Of a stretch of DNA of 64,000 nt, positions 1-10,989 are shown piece by piece. Numbering within the stretch: the stretch's first letter is position 1; each line of letters starts with the position of its first letter. Source of the DNA: Vitellaria paradoxa (lineage: Eukaryota > Streptophyta > Magnoliopsida > Ericales > Sapotaceae); NCBI GenBank assembly GCA_019916065.1, contig CM034236.1, positions 12,229,167-12,293,166 on the forward strand, given 5' to 3'. The notes under the pieces are model-generated. The model saw only the letters and a program-made list of their open reading frames with translations, did no database searches and was not told where the DNA came from. The translations under genes and the position numbers were made by a program.

Positions 1-430
1 GTGCCAACCTAAGTGAGTGGTTATCCTTTTCGCTTTTCGTTTTACTATACATGGCCAATTCTACCAATGAAATACTGGGAGTCGTAGTATTATTATATTA
101 ATCCCTTACTAGTTGTGAATAAGAAATTCCTTTGTTCGTTATTTGTACATCACTTAACACAATGTCCCTCTTTTCATTGGCATTCGTTGTTCCCCATTAC
201 CTACTGATCCCTACAATATAGCTATTTTACTTTGCATAATTCTATTTTTTTTCTCATCGGTCACTCAAAAGTTGTGAATTATTACAGACCTATCTCTGAA
301 TTTAGTAGATACTATAATTTTTTTTTTCTATATTTATTTGAATATGTAGTGAAATCTCAGGTTCTGCATATGTAGTGAAATCTCAGGTTCTGCATATGTA
401 GTGAAATCTCAAGTTCTGCTTTCTGTAAAA

Positions 431-463
<33 letters not shown>

Positions 464-743
464 ATGTGTGTGTGCGCACCTTTTGGTGAAGTGCGTATGT
501 ATATATATATTGATAAAGTGAGTGAAATTTCTTTTATATATGTATATATATATATATTTTGGTAGAGTGGATGAAATTTATTTTATTTAAATTCTTAAAA
601 AAAGTAGATTAGATTGGGTAAACAGGTCAAACCCGTTGGTTAGCAGGCCAAATCTGGAGTGTAATGACTAGACCCATTTAATTATGGGTTTGGATTAAGT
701 CTTTGCTTGATGGATCTAGTCCAGATCTAGCCCATATTTGGCC
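1..743. other. Intergenic, no gene seen
   Basis: AT-rich DNA with short CT and AT microsatellites (CT run near 436-463, AT runs near 500-560). From about 610 to 743 the sequence becomes richer in GGGTC, GACCC and GCCC words like those in the subterminal parts of hAT elements, so an eroded transposon end is likely. No coding region is supported. Confidence 0.5.
342..419 (+). repeat. 26-bp tandem repeat, three copies
   Basis: Three consecutive 26-bp units start at 342, 368 and 394. Each begins ATATGTAGTGAAATC and ends GTTCTGC. Units one and two are identical and unit three differs at one base, so the array is recent. Confidence 0.9.
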
Positions 744-1135
744 CATTGATAGGCCGTTACGGATATGTTAATTAAACATACCCAATAAGAAGTGGTATAA
801 TGTATGTTGTTTACTGATGATACAGTATACTAAACAAAACCCGAAAACAAAAAGAAAAATATATTGAGTAAATGTTAAAATTGTGGAAAGAAGCAATAGA
901 ATCACGAAAATTTAGGATAAGTAGGATTAATACTTAATATATGAAAATTTAGTATTAATCAAAATACAAATGAATGAATAATTAGCTTTGAAGGTCTAGC
1001 TTAAGAGTGGACAATTTCGCTACTTAGGGTCTATTGTTCAAGTAGAGAAAGAGATTGGTAGGGATTTTACGTATAGAATTAAGACGAGTTGGATTAAGTG
1101 GAAGAATGCATCCATGCAAATTATGTGATTGTCGT
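744..1135 (+). repeat. Left arm of long inverted repeat
   Basis: This stretch is found again, reverse-complemented and diverged, at 8120-8920. Shared blocks include TACCCAATAAGAAGTG, AACAATAGAATCAC, CTTAATATATG, TTACGTATAGAATTAAG and TTATGTGATTGTCGT, in the same order in both arms. The right arm is longer because a MITE (8378-8741) and a small local duplication lie within it. Homology stops after GATTGTCGT on the inner side and near CATTGATA on the outer side. The arms could be the terminal repeats of a decayed DNA transposon such as a MULE, or two independent copies in opposite orientation. Confidence 0.7.
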
Positions 1136-2329
1136 ATACAATATAGCTTCAAGTTTAGAAGGAGGACTTTACAAGACAACAGTTAGACTTGCCATATTGT
1201 AATGGTTTAGAATATTTAGCAACTAAGAAACAATGCATTAATAAAATAAGTATTGCCGAGATTACAATATTAAGGTGGAATTTGGTCACATAAGAAACAC
1301 ATACTTTCCATCACTAAAACTCCCAAATCAACCTCAAAATCCAAATATGCCCTCTACTAAAATGAAAATCAACAAGAAAACAATATGTCAAACCAAATAA
1401 CCACTAATGAACACATTGTTTACCAAGTACAACTAACTGCAGCAACTGAAATTTCTTTCCAGTGTCATAACCACATATATAGACAAATTACTATAAATAA
1501 ATATCAAAAACATAGCTAAGTGTTTACACTACTTTTTGAAACAAAGGCCACATTTGATACTATCAAATGGATAGAATGGAACGGCCATTCCCATGTTTCA
1601 TTTCAAATATTATTAATTTTTTTAATAACTAATCAAGATTTTACAAAAATAAAATAAAATCAAGAAGATGCAAAAGGGACCCCAGAGTTGTGTTACAACT
1701 CCAGATTGTCTACAAAATTCCAAAAAAAAAAAAAAAAAATTGACTCTACATCTTTACTCCTCTCAAGCCAACCATATAACAAAGATAGAACACAACTCTT
1801 CAACCTGTACAAAGGCAAAACTGAATCTGTAGAACTTCCTCTATTACTTTCCCCCAAACAACCCAAAGAATGCGAAAAGGAATTAAATTCCACACTCGTT
1901 TTTTGTGTTCGTGGAACTTGAACCCCCCCCCCCCCCCCCCATGATTCCAAAGAAGGTTCTCGTCCTCTCTGAAGCCACCCATGCAACACCAATAAGAGAC
2001 AAGGTGAGGTTCCACAACTCTATGGCTCACAAACATTCCACACACAAATGTCAATTGATTGCGCAGAATTCCCACAAAGGCAACAACAATTCACAATTAC
2101 CGTCCCTCTCTTGTTCAAGTTGAAAAGTGTCATAATTTCTCCATGCAAGATGCACCATACAAAGAAGAATTGTTCCTTATGTTTAGCACAACTAAAATAA
2201 GTGAGAATGTCATTCCCATAGAATTCCCATTTCAACAAAATGTAGCAATGCACATTCCCTTTCTAAAGGGAAAGAATCATCTCTACATTTTCATTCCCCC
2301 ATGGAGTAAGATAGGGGAAAAAAATGTAG
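1136..2329. other. Intergenic, no gene seen
   Basis: AT-rich sequence with an A-run near 1721-1738 and a C-run near 1922-1940. Short open frames on both strands overlap one another and end in homopolymers, so none is supported as a gene. Confidence 0.5.
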
Positions 2330-2840
2330 ATGATGGTCGCATTTAACACCATGACCACCTCCACCACCAACTTCTACTATCATTGTCGCCGCTGTCCTCC
2401 ATATACCACCTCCCTTACCACCGTTGCCGCCACCACTACCACCTTCTATCATTTCCACCTCCTTTCGTTACCACCTCCGCTATCATCCTCACTACCATTG
2501 TTGCCACCATCTCCACCATCCCCACCATTCATTGCTGCCACTACCTCCACCTCTTTACACTGCCAACCACAAGTATAGTCATTGTCGCTTCTTCCACCCA
2601 CCCCCCTACTACTTCCATTACCTTCTAAAGCCTCCATCACCACTTTTCATCACTACCCACTTGCAACCACTTTTCTTCATCAACTACCACTACATACCCC
2701 ACCTCCACCACCACCGCACCACATACCATTTCCGCTACCATGCCACCTCCACCACCATCCTCCACTGCTTCCACCAGATTTTGTCACAACCATCAACACC
2801 CTCCACTACCACTACCATTTATCTACCATCCACCACCACT
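2330..2840. repeat. CCA/ACC-rich low-complexity block
   Basis: About 500 bp of imperfect trinucleotide repeat, mainly ACC, CCA and CAC with TTC and TAC, almost free of G on the + strand. It is open in several frames at once, giving His/Pro/Thr-rich and Leu/Ser-rich peptides, which is typical of an expanded triplet repeat and not of a gene. Confidence 0.8.
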
Positions 2841-2942
2841 TTTAGATTTTTTTTATTAGTTTACTATATAATAATAGAATAAATATAATCTTTCCATTCA
2901 AAGATTATTTAATTTGAGGACCAAACAAGAGAATGGGAATGA

Positions 2943-3052
2943 CCATTCAATTCCATTCCCACCTACATTCCATTCCAATTTTTATTTCCATTATGTGCCA
3001 TTCAATTCCATTCCCACCTACATTCCATTCCAATTTTTATTTCCATTATATG
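2943..3052 (+). repeat. 55-bp tandem duplication
   Basis: Two adjacent 55-bp units (2943-2997 and 2998-3052) begin CCATTCAATTCCATTCCCAC and differ at one position. They lie in CATTCC-rich sequence of a kind often found in plant MITEs. Confidence 0.85.
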
Positions 3053-3906
3053 CCTTCCCCCATATCAAACATAACCTAATTGAAATGACATCATGGGAAC
3101 ACGATACATAGCATATAGAAGAGATTTCTCACACAAAAAGATGGAGCGCAGAATGTAGATAGAAGGGTATATGGCGAAGGAGTAACTGCCAAAGACGAAG
3201 CAAATGGTGTTGATTTCAAACTCATTTGATGGTTGGAAACTAAAAAGATAGGAGGGTTACCAACTACCTTTGAACCATCAACAAAAGGCTAAAAATAGAT
3301 GAAACAATAGATGAAACAAAGGCATGTAAACATAATCTAGACAACCTTTGTGTCTGCAACAAAATAGGGTCTCATTAAGAGGGGGAAATAGGAGATATTC
3401 AGTACAATGATTGTATCATCTCATCAATATGATGTGGTACAAAAACTCAATGTGATTATTGCCAATCGGTATGATGCATCTATGTCACTAGGTTTGCTCA
3501 AATTAAAATTTTAATTTTTTATACCTAAAACAATGTACTTGGATATTGATTATAACTATAACATAATTATGCATCATCATTCTATTTGCTTCTTGTACCA
3601 AGTCACAGTGGTAGCCAATATTTTACTCAAAAATACCGGTCAGGCTGTATGCAGCTTTTCGGTTCTAACAGCCCCAATTTTGTATAATGTCAACCACTAG
3701 ATATTTGTCCCTTTGTAGGAGCAGGTGTAAACTTTCAAAGCTTTCTGTACATTCTTATTACTAATACTTTGGAGGTCCATAAAATTCTTGTTTTTAAATC
3801 TTCTTTTAACAGTATCACAAATATCTTTACAAAAAAATAGCCCTCAACTCCTTCGTAACTCCCCCACTAACATTTTTATTTTAAATACAAAATAGTTAAT
3901 TTTTTG

Positions 3907-3947
<41 letters not shown>

Positions 3948-4696
3948 CAGGCATAGATGAGAGAAGAGAAGAAGAAACAAAGATAACGGAGAGAGGACAA
4001 GTAGGAGATAAAACTCAACATGAAATTGATCATTACACAACAAGCATTGTGTGTGCTCTTCCGCCCCTAGTATTCATAAAAATAAAATAAAAATAAAAAA
4101 TTAGACGAAGCATTTGATCACACATAATTGCCGAACTTGTAATTACTCCGTGGACAAGTTTCCTCTGTTGAGCACGGGAGTTCATTTCACAAAAAACATA
4201 TATATATATATATATATATGTAAATTCTTCAACACTCACCAGAGTGTTTTCTACAAGATTTTAGCAAATTTAGATCTTCATAAGCAACTACAAGATTTAA
4301 TTACTCCGCTGCGAATAAATCAAATCACATAATATAAAAAAAAATTTATCAATAATCACACAAACGTATATAAAAATACGTACAGACACACACACATATA
4401 TATATAGAATAGACGAACCTGCGGATGCTCATAATCGACACAATTCACCACATTCGTCTTTCTTTTGAGGTTAGAAAGGAAATAAACAAATCTACGATTG
4501 GGAAAAATGAATCCACGAGTTCTTCCAAACAGAAACGGAATGAAGGGAGCAAAATTGCCGTGCGAATCAAAATGTAGCAGATTTTAGATTGCGCGAGGGA
4601 GAGAAAACTAGAAGGTGTTGTAATTTACTGCAGATCAAAGAAAATTGTATTGAGAAGAAGTAACACGAATTGAGCGATTGCATAGCAGGAGAAGGG
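3053..4696. other. Intergenic with GA and TA microsatellites
   Basis: No coding region is supported. A perfect (AG)n run lies at 3909-3945, followed by purine-rich DNA, and TA runs lie near 4199-4219 and 4395-4406. The rest is AT-rich and unassigned. Confidence 0.5.
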
Positions 4697-5070
4697 AATG
4701 GTGAGGGGATCGAAAAGGGGCGGGGTCGGCCCGAGACCGACCCGACCCGCATTACAACCCGGCCCGATCGTCCGTACGCCAACGCCGGCCGGCGCCCCGC
4801 TCCCTAGGTCCGGGCTTGGGTGGGCCAACCCCAGCCCATCGGCCCCGCCCACCCTTGGCCCGAGACCCATGCGTCCCTTTCCCCTGCCTCTATCAGTCAC
4901 CGTTGGGGGATAAGTTTAATTTTTTTTTCCTTTTTAACCGTTGTATTTTTTTTTTTCATTGGCTGCCAGTGAGCTGTTGGGGCAACCAACGGTAAAAAAA
5001 TAAAATAAAATAAAATAAAAAATTACAAGACCTCCTCCTAAAAATTATTACAAAACTCCCACGGTTCTAT

Positions 5071-5077
5071 TATAAAT
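5071..5077 (+). promoter_or_regulatory. Putative TATA box of hAT transposase
   Basis: TATAAAT at 5071, about 270 bp upstream of the presumed transposase start codon and followed by a CT- and A-rich leader. The assignment rests on position and sequence only. Confidence 0.35.
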
Positions 5078-5343
5078 ACCCCTAACATATTTTATCCAAT
5101 ACTTCAAAAACTCCAATTCTCTCTCAAATTTTTATACTACTAAGCTAGCAACTCTCAAGTGCGTTCTTTAATTGTGTTCAAGTACATACAATTCTTTTAA
5201 ATTTGAAATTAAGATTTAAAGATCAAGTGCTTTTAAGTTTCAAATTATTTTAAGTTAGTATTTAAATTTTTTTTAATTTGCACACATACAACTTTTTTTA
5301 ATTTACATACTTTAATTTTTTTCATCAAATTATTTTTTCCAAA

Positions 5344-7328
5344 TGGATCTTAGAGACTCCTTTTTTTAATTTGGAGGATGGGGACACAATATCTTTTCTC
5401 TCTCAAGAACAAATAGAACAATTTGCATCACCACCAATACCAACACCTATTAGCACAAGTGGTGATGTTGATATATCATCATTACGACATGACCAACAGC
5501 GTGCCCCTTCGAAAGCGTCAGACTTTTTTAATGGAATTCCACGCAATGATTGAATGCATAAAACTAAATACAATATTTGTAGGGATTTATTGGATAAATA
5601 GGACTACTTCTAGAATTAGTCACCTAAAAAGACATTTACAAAGAAGGCATCAACACGATCCTCATATCAATTCTGTAATTGATCAATATTTTTCGTATGC
5701 TACACAAACTCAATTAGATAATGAAGGAGATAATTTAAATATTTTTTCTTATGACCTCACAAGAATACAAAATAATTTAATTAGATTTATTATTAAAGAT
5801 GAACGACCTTTCACATGAGTGAAAATTCATATTTTGAAGAATTTATTCTCGATAGTTTTACACCACAATATCACAGTTTTTCAAGAAAATACTTCAAAAA
5901 ATAAAGTTTTACAAGATTTTGAAACCAAAAAAAAAAAAAAAGTGAATTAAAAACTTACTTTGATAATTTTGAAGGAAATGTTTGCTTAACTTCTAATATG
6001 TGGAAGTCTTGCTAAGATATTGCATATATTTGCATAACTGTACATTACATTAATAAAAATTAGAAATTAAATAAACGCATTATTTCATTTAAATTAGTTA
6101 AATAATCATTCACTGGATTAAGTGTTGGAGAACTCATTTTTAATGAACTTGCATCATATAGATTATATAGAAAAATATTTTCTATTACTTTAGATAATAC
6201 TTTATATAATGACATTTATTTTAATTACTTATTTAATACTTTGCCTACAAACGGTCCTTTAAATCATGGGCATTATTGTGCCTATATATTAAATTTAAGT
6301 TTAAAAGATAGATTGGATATTTATAAATCCTTTATTGTTAAATAAAATGTGTTGTAATTTGTACTATTAGTTCTCCAAAAAGAATTCATTTATTTAACGG
6401 CATATGTAGTCAAATTAATTTAACACATAGGAAATTACTTACAGAAATTAATAAAGATTGAATTCAACCTATGCTATGTTAAAAGCTGTCATTAAATATC
6501 AAAATGTAATTGATTTATTTATTCTAAGTAATCAAGCTATTGATTTAGATCCAATAGAGCCCATTGATTGGACAAAAACAATTTTTTATAAAAATTTTTA
6601 CACATTTTTTATATTGGTACTAAAATATTTTGTAGATTTATTATCCTACTTTTCCTACTATTGTTTATCAATTAGAGATAATTGATGAAAATTTCAAAAA
6701 ACATATTGTCCAAAAATATTATACTACTATGATTGTTACAATGAAGGAAAATTTTGATAAATATTTTAATCTACTTTCTATACATTTGATATCGCCACTA
6801 TTTTAGACCCTAAATGTCAGGAAGCTCTTTTTTTTTTATTAGAGATGATATATGGCCCTTAAAGTGCCTAGGAACAATTAAATAATATTAAAGAACAGAT
6901 GCAAGTCGTAATGAGTCGGTATGATACTAATCGTACAACTGCCCAAATAACCACCGCTACAACGACATCCTGTCACCGAGATTTTGGTAATACTTCCCTT
7001 TGGAGAAAAATGAAATCCCGAGGGACATATTCATTTGCGAGTAGCAGTTCAACTTCATCCGACCTGCAACATTATTTGGGTACACCTCTGATAGAAACAT
7101 GAAGATAACTTCAATCTTTTAGACTGGTGGAAAGGAAAACAATCTAAGTTTTCAGTCCTTTCAATTTTAGCCCGTGATATCCTCACATTTCTAGTTTCTA
7201 CCGTAACATCCAAACAAGCGTTTAGCACAAGTAGGCACGTTATCAGTCAATTCAGGAGTCAACCGGCCCCTCCAAAAGTAGAGGTTTTAATGTATTTATG
7301 AGATTGGTATCTCGCCAAAAATAGGTAA
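5344..7328 (+). pseudogene. hAT (Ac/RICESLEEPER-like) transposase pseudogene
   Basis: Several blocks match hAT transposases in the usual order, but in different frames. A presumed ATG at 5344 is followed at once by a frameshift. A BED-zinc-finger-like segment near 5590-5660 (TTSRISHLKRHLQRRH) is followed by a block resembling the family's DELPF region (about 5760-5850), then a VCLTSNMW-like block (about 5980), a KIFSITLDN-like block (about 6170-6200) with the AYILNL-like segment after it (about 6270), and finally a hATC dimerisation domain (about 7100-7328: LLDWWKGKQ, ARDILTFLVSTV, SKQAFST). Stops and frameshifts separate the blocks, including an in-frame TGA at 7299. It cannot make a full transposase. 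Confidence 0.85.
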
Positions 7329-7878
7329 CAAAAAGACACTGAAAAAATAGCAGCTTACTCTTGATTTTGATGCAATGTATTTGGGTAAAAAGGAAGAACA
7401 TACTAGTGGATCAATGATGAATAATACTGATGGATAGATAGAATAATATTTGCAAATAATAGTCACTTTTATAGGTGCTAACTTAGTTGAGATGTATAAG
7501 ACGTAAAGTGATGCATCTATTTATCACTCTATTATTTGTTTTTTTTTTTTATAATTCTACATTTGTAATTTTGAATTTAAAGTCAATTATGCAACTGCTT
7601 GTTATTTAATAAATTTTATTTTTGCTAATAATTATTTTAATATGTTTATTTGAGTTTTATTATGTATTTTATTTACTTTAAAAAATAAAAATATTAAAAG
7701 AATTAAAAAATAATCTAGGTCAACTAAGGCGAGTAAAAGGCAAGAATTGGTGACCTTGACCCAACCCGACCTGAAAAAGAGGAAAGACAGCTGGGTGTGA
7801 GTCACTTGCGGATCAAGTCGACCCTGGGTCAAGGGGCGGGTCCAGCCCAACCCCATCCATTTACACTCTTAATGGTGA

Positions 7879-8119
7879 ATAATGATGTAAATGGAGTGGG
7901 TCAACTCATCACCTAACCAATTTGCCGACTTAGGTCACATGCCTAACCTGTGGCCTGACACATCCTAGCTAGCCTACCTCACCTCGGGATCAAGTAGGGT
8001 TGGGGCGAGTTAATAAAATCTTGGCTCTAACTTGCCTCAGTTTATATTTTTAATATTATTAATATTTGTTCATATTTTAACCCCTCGGGGAGGGAAGTTG
8101 CCTCAAGGGAGTGGATCAC
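7879..8119. other. GC-richer transposon-like remnant
   Basis: Sequence with repeated GGGTCAAC, GACTTAGG and CCTCACCTC words, similar in composition to hAT subterminal regions, next to the hAT element and ahead of the inverted-repeat arm. No ends could be defined and no gene is present. Confidence 0.35.
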
Positions 8120-8920
8120 ACGACAATCACATAATTCGCCCAATGCATTTTTCTACTCAATTCAATTAACCTTAATTCTATACGTAAAATCCCCGTCAAT
8201 CTCTTTTTCCGCTTGAATAATAAACCCTAAGTAGTGATATTGTTCACTTTTGAGTATGTCTCTCAACCTTCAAAACTAACTATCCATTCATTTGTATTTT
8301 GGTTAATACTATTCATTAATTTGTATTTTAGTTAATACTAAATTCCATATATTAAGTTTTAGTTTTAATTATCTTAAGGGTCGGTTTGGTAACAAAATAA
8401 AACTCTAAAAATCACTATAAATCTTTAACAACCCCTATACCTCTAATTTTCCCGCCATTGCTAATTTCAAAAAATTTTTATATTTTGCTAATAAAATAAA
8501 AAATTTGGAAGTAGGTTAACCAAATTGTGTAAATTTTTTTTACAATCATATTCTTCGTGTCAAAAGTTTTCAAACGAGTACCATTGTTACTATTTTTTGT
8601 GAATTTTTTTAAATCCGTGGGAACGGATTTGAAAAATCATTCCCACGGTTTGCTACTTTTCAGAAAAAAATGACGCCAAAATTAACTCCAAATCATATTT
8701 TATCTTAATTTATCTTATTTTTTCTTACACCAAACGAAGCCTAAGTTTCCGTGATTCTATTGTTTCTCTCTACAATTTTAATTTAACATATTATCAATCT
8801 TTTGTTTTGTTTAGAAAATTATATCACCAATAAACAACATATATTATAGCAAATTACCAAAAAAAAAAAAACATATATTATAGCACTTCTTATTGGGTAG
8901 GTCTAGTTGACTTATCAATG
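8120..8920 (-). repeat. Right arm of long inverted repeat
   Basis: Inverted counterpart of 744-1135. Read on the minus strand it carries the same ordered blocks. It is interrupted by a 364-bp MITE (8378-8741) that the left arm lacks, and by a small duplication of CATATATTATAGCA around an A-run near 8840-8885. The left arm therefore supplies an empty site for the MITE. Confidence 0.7.
8378..8741. mobile_element. PIF/Harbinger-like MITE
   Basis: A 364-bp non-coding element flanked by TAA target duplications (8375-8377 and 8742-8744). Terminal repeats begin GGGTCGGTTTGG on the left and, read inward, GGCTTCGTTTGG on the right. The 3-bp TAA duplication is typical of Tourist-like MITEs. The matching position in the left inverted-repeat arm (near 913-918) lacks it. 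Confidence 0.8.
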
Positions 8921-8925
8921 ACTAA

Positions 8926-9198
8926 GGAGACGTTTAGATGTATAATTTTTAGTAAAAAATTACTAACTTTTGATTCCTGAATGTTTGGCAAATTATCAAA
9001 TTTTACCACTTTTCTACTTAGTTACAATAACTTTTAAACTAAAATATTAGCAAAAGTTGCTAAAAGTTAGTAAAAATTGTCAAAAATTATTAAAATTTTT
9101 ACCAAATATCTAAAAGTTGTTAAAAATAGCTATTTACTTTACCAAACACATCAAAAATTGTAACTAGCAATTTTTGACTTGTGCCTCCAAACACTTCT
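8926..9198. mobile_element. Tourist-like MITE
   Basis: AT-rich, non-coding, flanked by TAA at 8923-8925 and 9199-9201. Ends are imperfect inverted repeats: GGAGACGTTTAGATG on the left and AGAAGTGTTTGGAGG read inward from the right. The internal sequence is also partly self-complementary (AATTTTTAG against CAAAAATT). Confidence 0.65.
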
Positions 9199-9474
9199 TA
9201 AAGCAAAAATATAAGGACTTGATGCATAATCTGGATGAAGATCTATATATAGTTATAGGAAATTCACCCGTATCCCCCCAACAATTGACCTCACTAAGTT
9301 TATCATTCCATTGTACATTCTTGTATCACTTCTATAAGCCTGCATGTGACACTTATTTTTTTTTTTTCAATGTCCACCAAAAGTCTTCTTCAACGTTAGT
9401 TTATTCTTCGATCAGCTACAATTTCATACAACTCATATACAAATTCTGTATAAATCATTCTTCAAAATGACTAG

Positions 9475-9627
9475 AGTTGTGGAAAGCTTGAAGGTTGCAT
9501 TGAACTCTTGCAGACACCTCTTAATCCTCGTGAGACTCCCGAGCAAACGATAGAACATATCAGGATCAAACGTGCATGGGAAAAAGATCCATCAGATTCA
9601 ATAGCTTTATTTCTTGATGCTTCATGA
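9475..9627 (+). other. Short coding-like fragment, unidentified
   Basis: Fifty codons plus a stop are open between a TAG at 9472 and a TGA at 9625, with a composition unlike the surrounding AT-rich DNA and a charged, protein-like peptide (for example TIEHIRIKRAWEKDP, then SDSIALFLDAS). The reading continues loosely past the stop (RLGNLSNGAARYFKNK). It may be one exon or a relic of a broken gene or transposon. I cannot name the family. Confidence 0.25.
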
Positions 9628-9947
9628 CTCGGTAACCTTTCGAATGGAGCAGCCAGATACTTCAAAAATAAGATTAAAAAATCAAGGTGTGCATGTTAGT
9701 TTTATTGGCAGCCCTCTGGCCATTAATCACTGGCAAATTAAATGGTTAAATCTTAAATAAGGGTCGTCACATGCTATGCAGCAACAATATGCTGTGAAAT
9801 CTTTTCCTGAGAGGCTGTCAATGAAAGGCCCATGCAACCTCCCAAGGAGTGCACACTTAGACCAGGACCAAAGTTAATCACAGTCTACTTTTGGTCATTT
9901 TGGTCTTGTTAAACCATACTTTGCAGTTTGCAGGATGAGGTAATTAA

Positions 9948-10192
9948 GTGTGTTTTCGAAGTGTGAAATTTGATTAATTTTTTTTTTTTTTTGTCAATTC
10001 TTTTTCTTATTTTCTACAATTTCTCCACGCTAAAAATTTTTAATTTCTCTAATTTTTTTCTAATTTCGCCAACTTTTGTTAACCTTTTTATACTTTTCAA
10101 AGAACACACCAAACACTCAACAATTTAAAATTGATTTATTTTTTTGTTGTTTTTATCAAAATTTAGTACTCTAAACAAGCACATAATGTAAA
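9948..10192. mobile_element. MITE with GTGTGTTTTCGAAG ends
   Basis: Left end GTGTGTTTTCGAAGTG and right end, read inward, GTGCTTGTTTAGAGTAC form imperfect inverted repeats, with TA-rich flanks. The interior contains CTCTAATTTTTTTCTAATTT, and a closely similar pattern occurs in the element at 57571-57834, so both belong to one family. Confidence 0.6.
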
Positions 10193-10480
10193 ATTCATAA
10201 ACTAACAACACTCGTATATAAACTTGATGTGGAAAAAAAGTTATAAATTCACAACACCAATATACAAATGCAATTATAGAAATTGGGAAAATTTTATATT
10301 TAATAAATTACAGGGAGATGTTGTAAAAATATTAAAAAGGAACTCTTTAGGAAGAATTTTAAAATTTATGTTTGCACTTATTTATACAGAAAGAGGGATT
10401 CAAACATCAAATAATATTGCATAATATTCTCTCAATTATTAATTACAAGTTTTACATAAATTTTAAGTATAGATATTTAG

Positions 10481-10812
10481 GTGGTATTTGGTTTATTTTT
10501 TTATTTTTTGTTTTTTATTTTTGTTTTATGTGTTAAAAATCTCAAAACGAGAAAAAAAATACTTTATTTTTCTTATTTTGAGATTTTCTTTATTTTTTGT
10601 TAAAAACTTTCAAAATAACTTTCTGCTTTTTTTCATTTCATGTGTAGTTAATTTTTTGTTTTCAAAAATAAATTTTAAAAACACAAATAATTAAATAAGT
10701 TTTGAGTTATTTTTTTTATTTTTAAAAAAATAAAATAAAAAATGGGCTCAAACAAAAAAAAACAAAAACAAAAATAAAGAATAAAAAATAAAAAAACATA
10801 CCAAATGACAAC
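10481..10812. mobile_element. AT-rich MITE
   Basis: Left end GTGGTATTTGGTTTATTTTT and right end, read inward, GTTGTCATTTGGTATGTTTT. The element is almost entirely A/T and can fold on itself through T-runs on the left and A-runs on the right. It ends about 180 bp upstream of the PPR start codon, so it may border that gene's promoter. Confidence 0.6.
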
Positions 10813-10938
10813 TGTGATATAAAAACTGGCAATCAATTATAAAAAATAATAATAATTTAGATTTTATTACGTAAGAGTGCTCAAATTACCAAATTCACCT
10901 CCGGGGGCAAATTAGACTTAAAAAGTGTATCCAACGTT

Positions 10939-10971
10939 ATGTGCTTTTTCTGGAAAGACATTCGTATGTAA
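10939..10971 (+). other. Possible 10-codon upstream ORF of PPR gene
   Basis: An ATG at 10939 opens a 10-codon frame that ends at TAA 10969-10971, 18 nt before the main ATG. If the transcript begins upstream of it, the uORF could lower translation of the PPR protein. The transcription start is not visible. Confidence 0.3.
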
Positions 10972-10989
10972 CATAGAAGGCAAGCACCG

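Larger units (their letters stand above)
4705..7870 (+). mobile_element. Ac-type hAT DNA transposon, decayed
   Basis: A 3166-bp element flanked by the identical 8-bp target duplication AATGGTGA (4697-4704 and 7871-7878), the length expected for hAT elements. Its ends are imperfect inverted repeats: the left end starts GGGGATCGAAAAGGGGCGGG and the right end, read inward, starts AAGAGTGTAAATGGATGGGG. Both run into GGGTCGGCCC-like GC-rich subterminal DNA. The interior holds a broken hAT transposase in the same orientation, with a TATA-like box upstream of it. The clean target duplication makes the boundaries reliable, although the terminal repeats have diverged. Confidence 0.85.

Noticed and set aside
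2424..2882. 152-codon open frame rich in His, Pro and Thr
   Set aside because: Produced by the CCA-type triplet repeat, which is open in several frames at once.
1546..3083. Large fold-back element around the CCA block
   Set aside because: CATTTGATACTATCAAATGG-like and ATGTTTGATATGGGGG-like ends show only weak complementarity and no target duplication was found.
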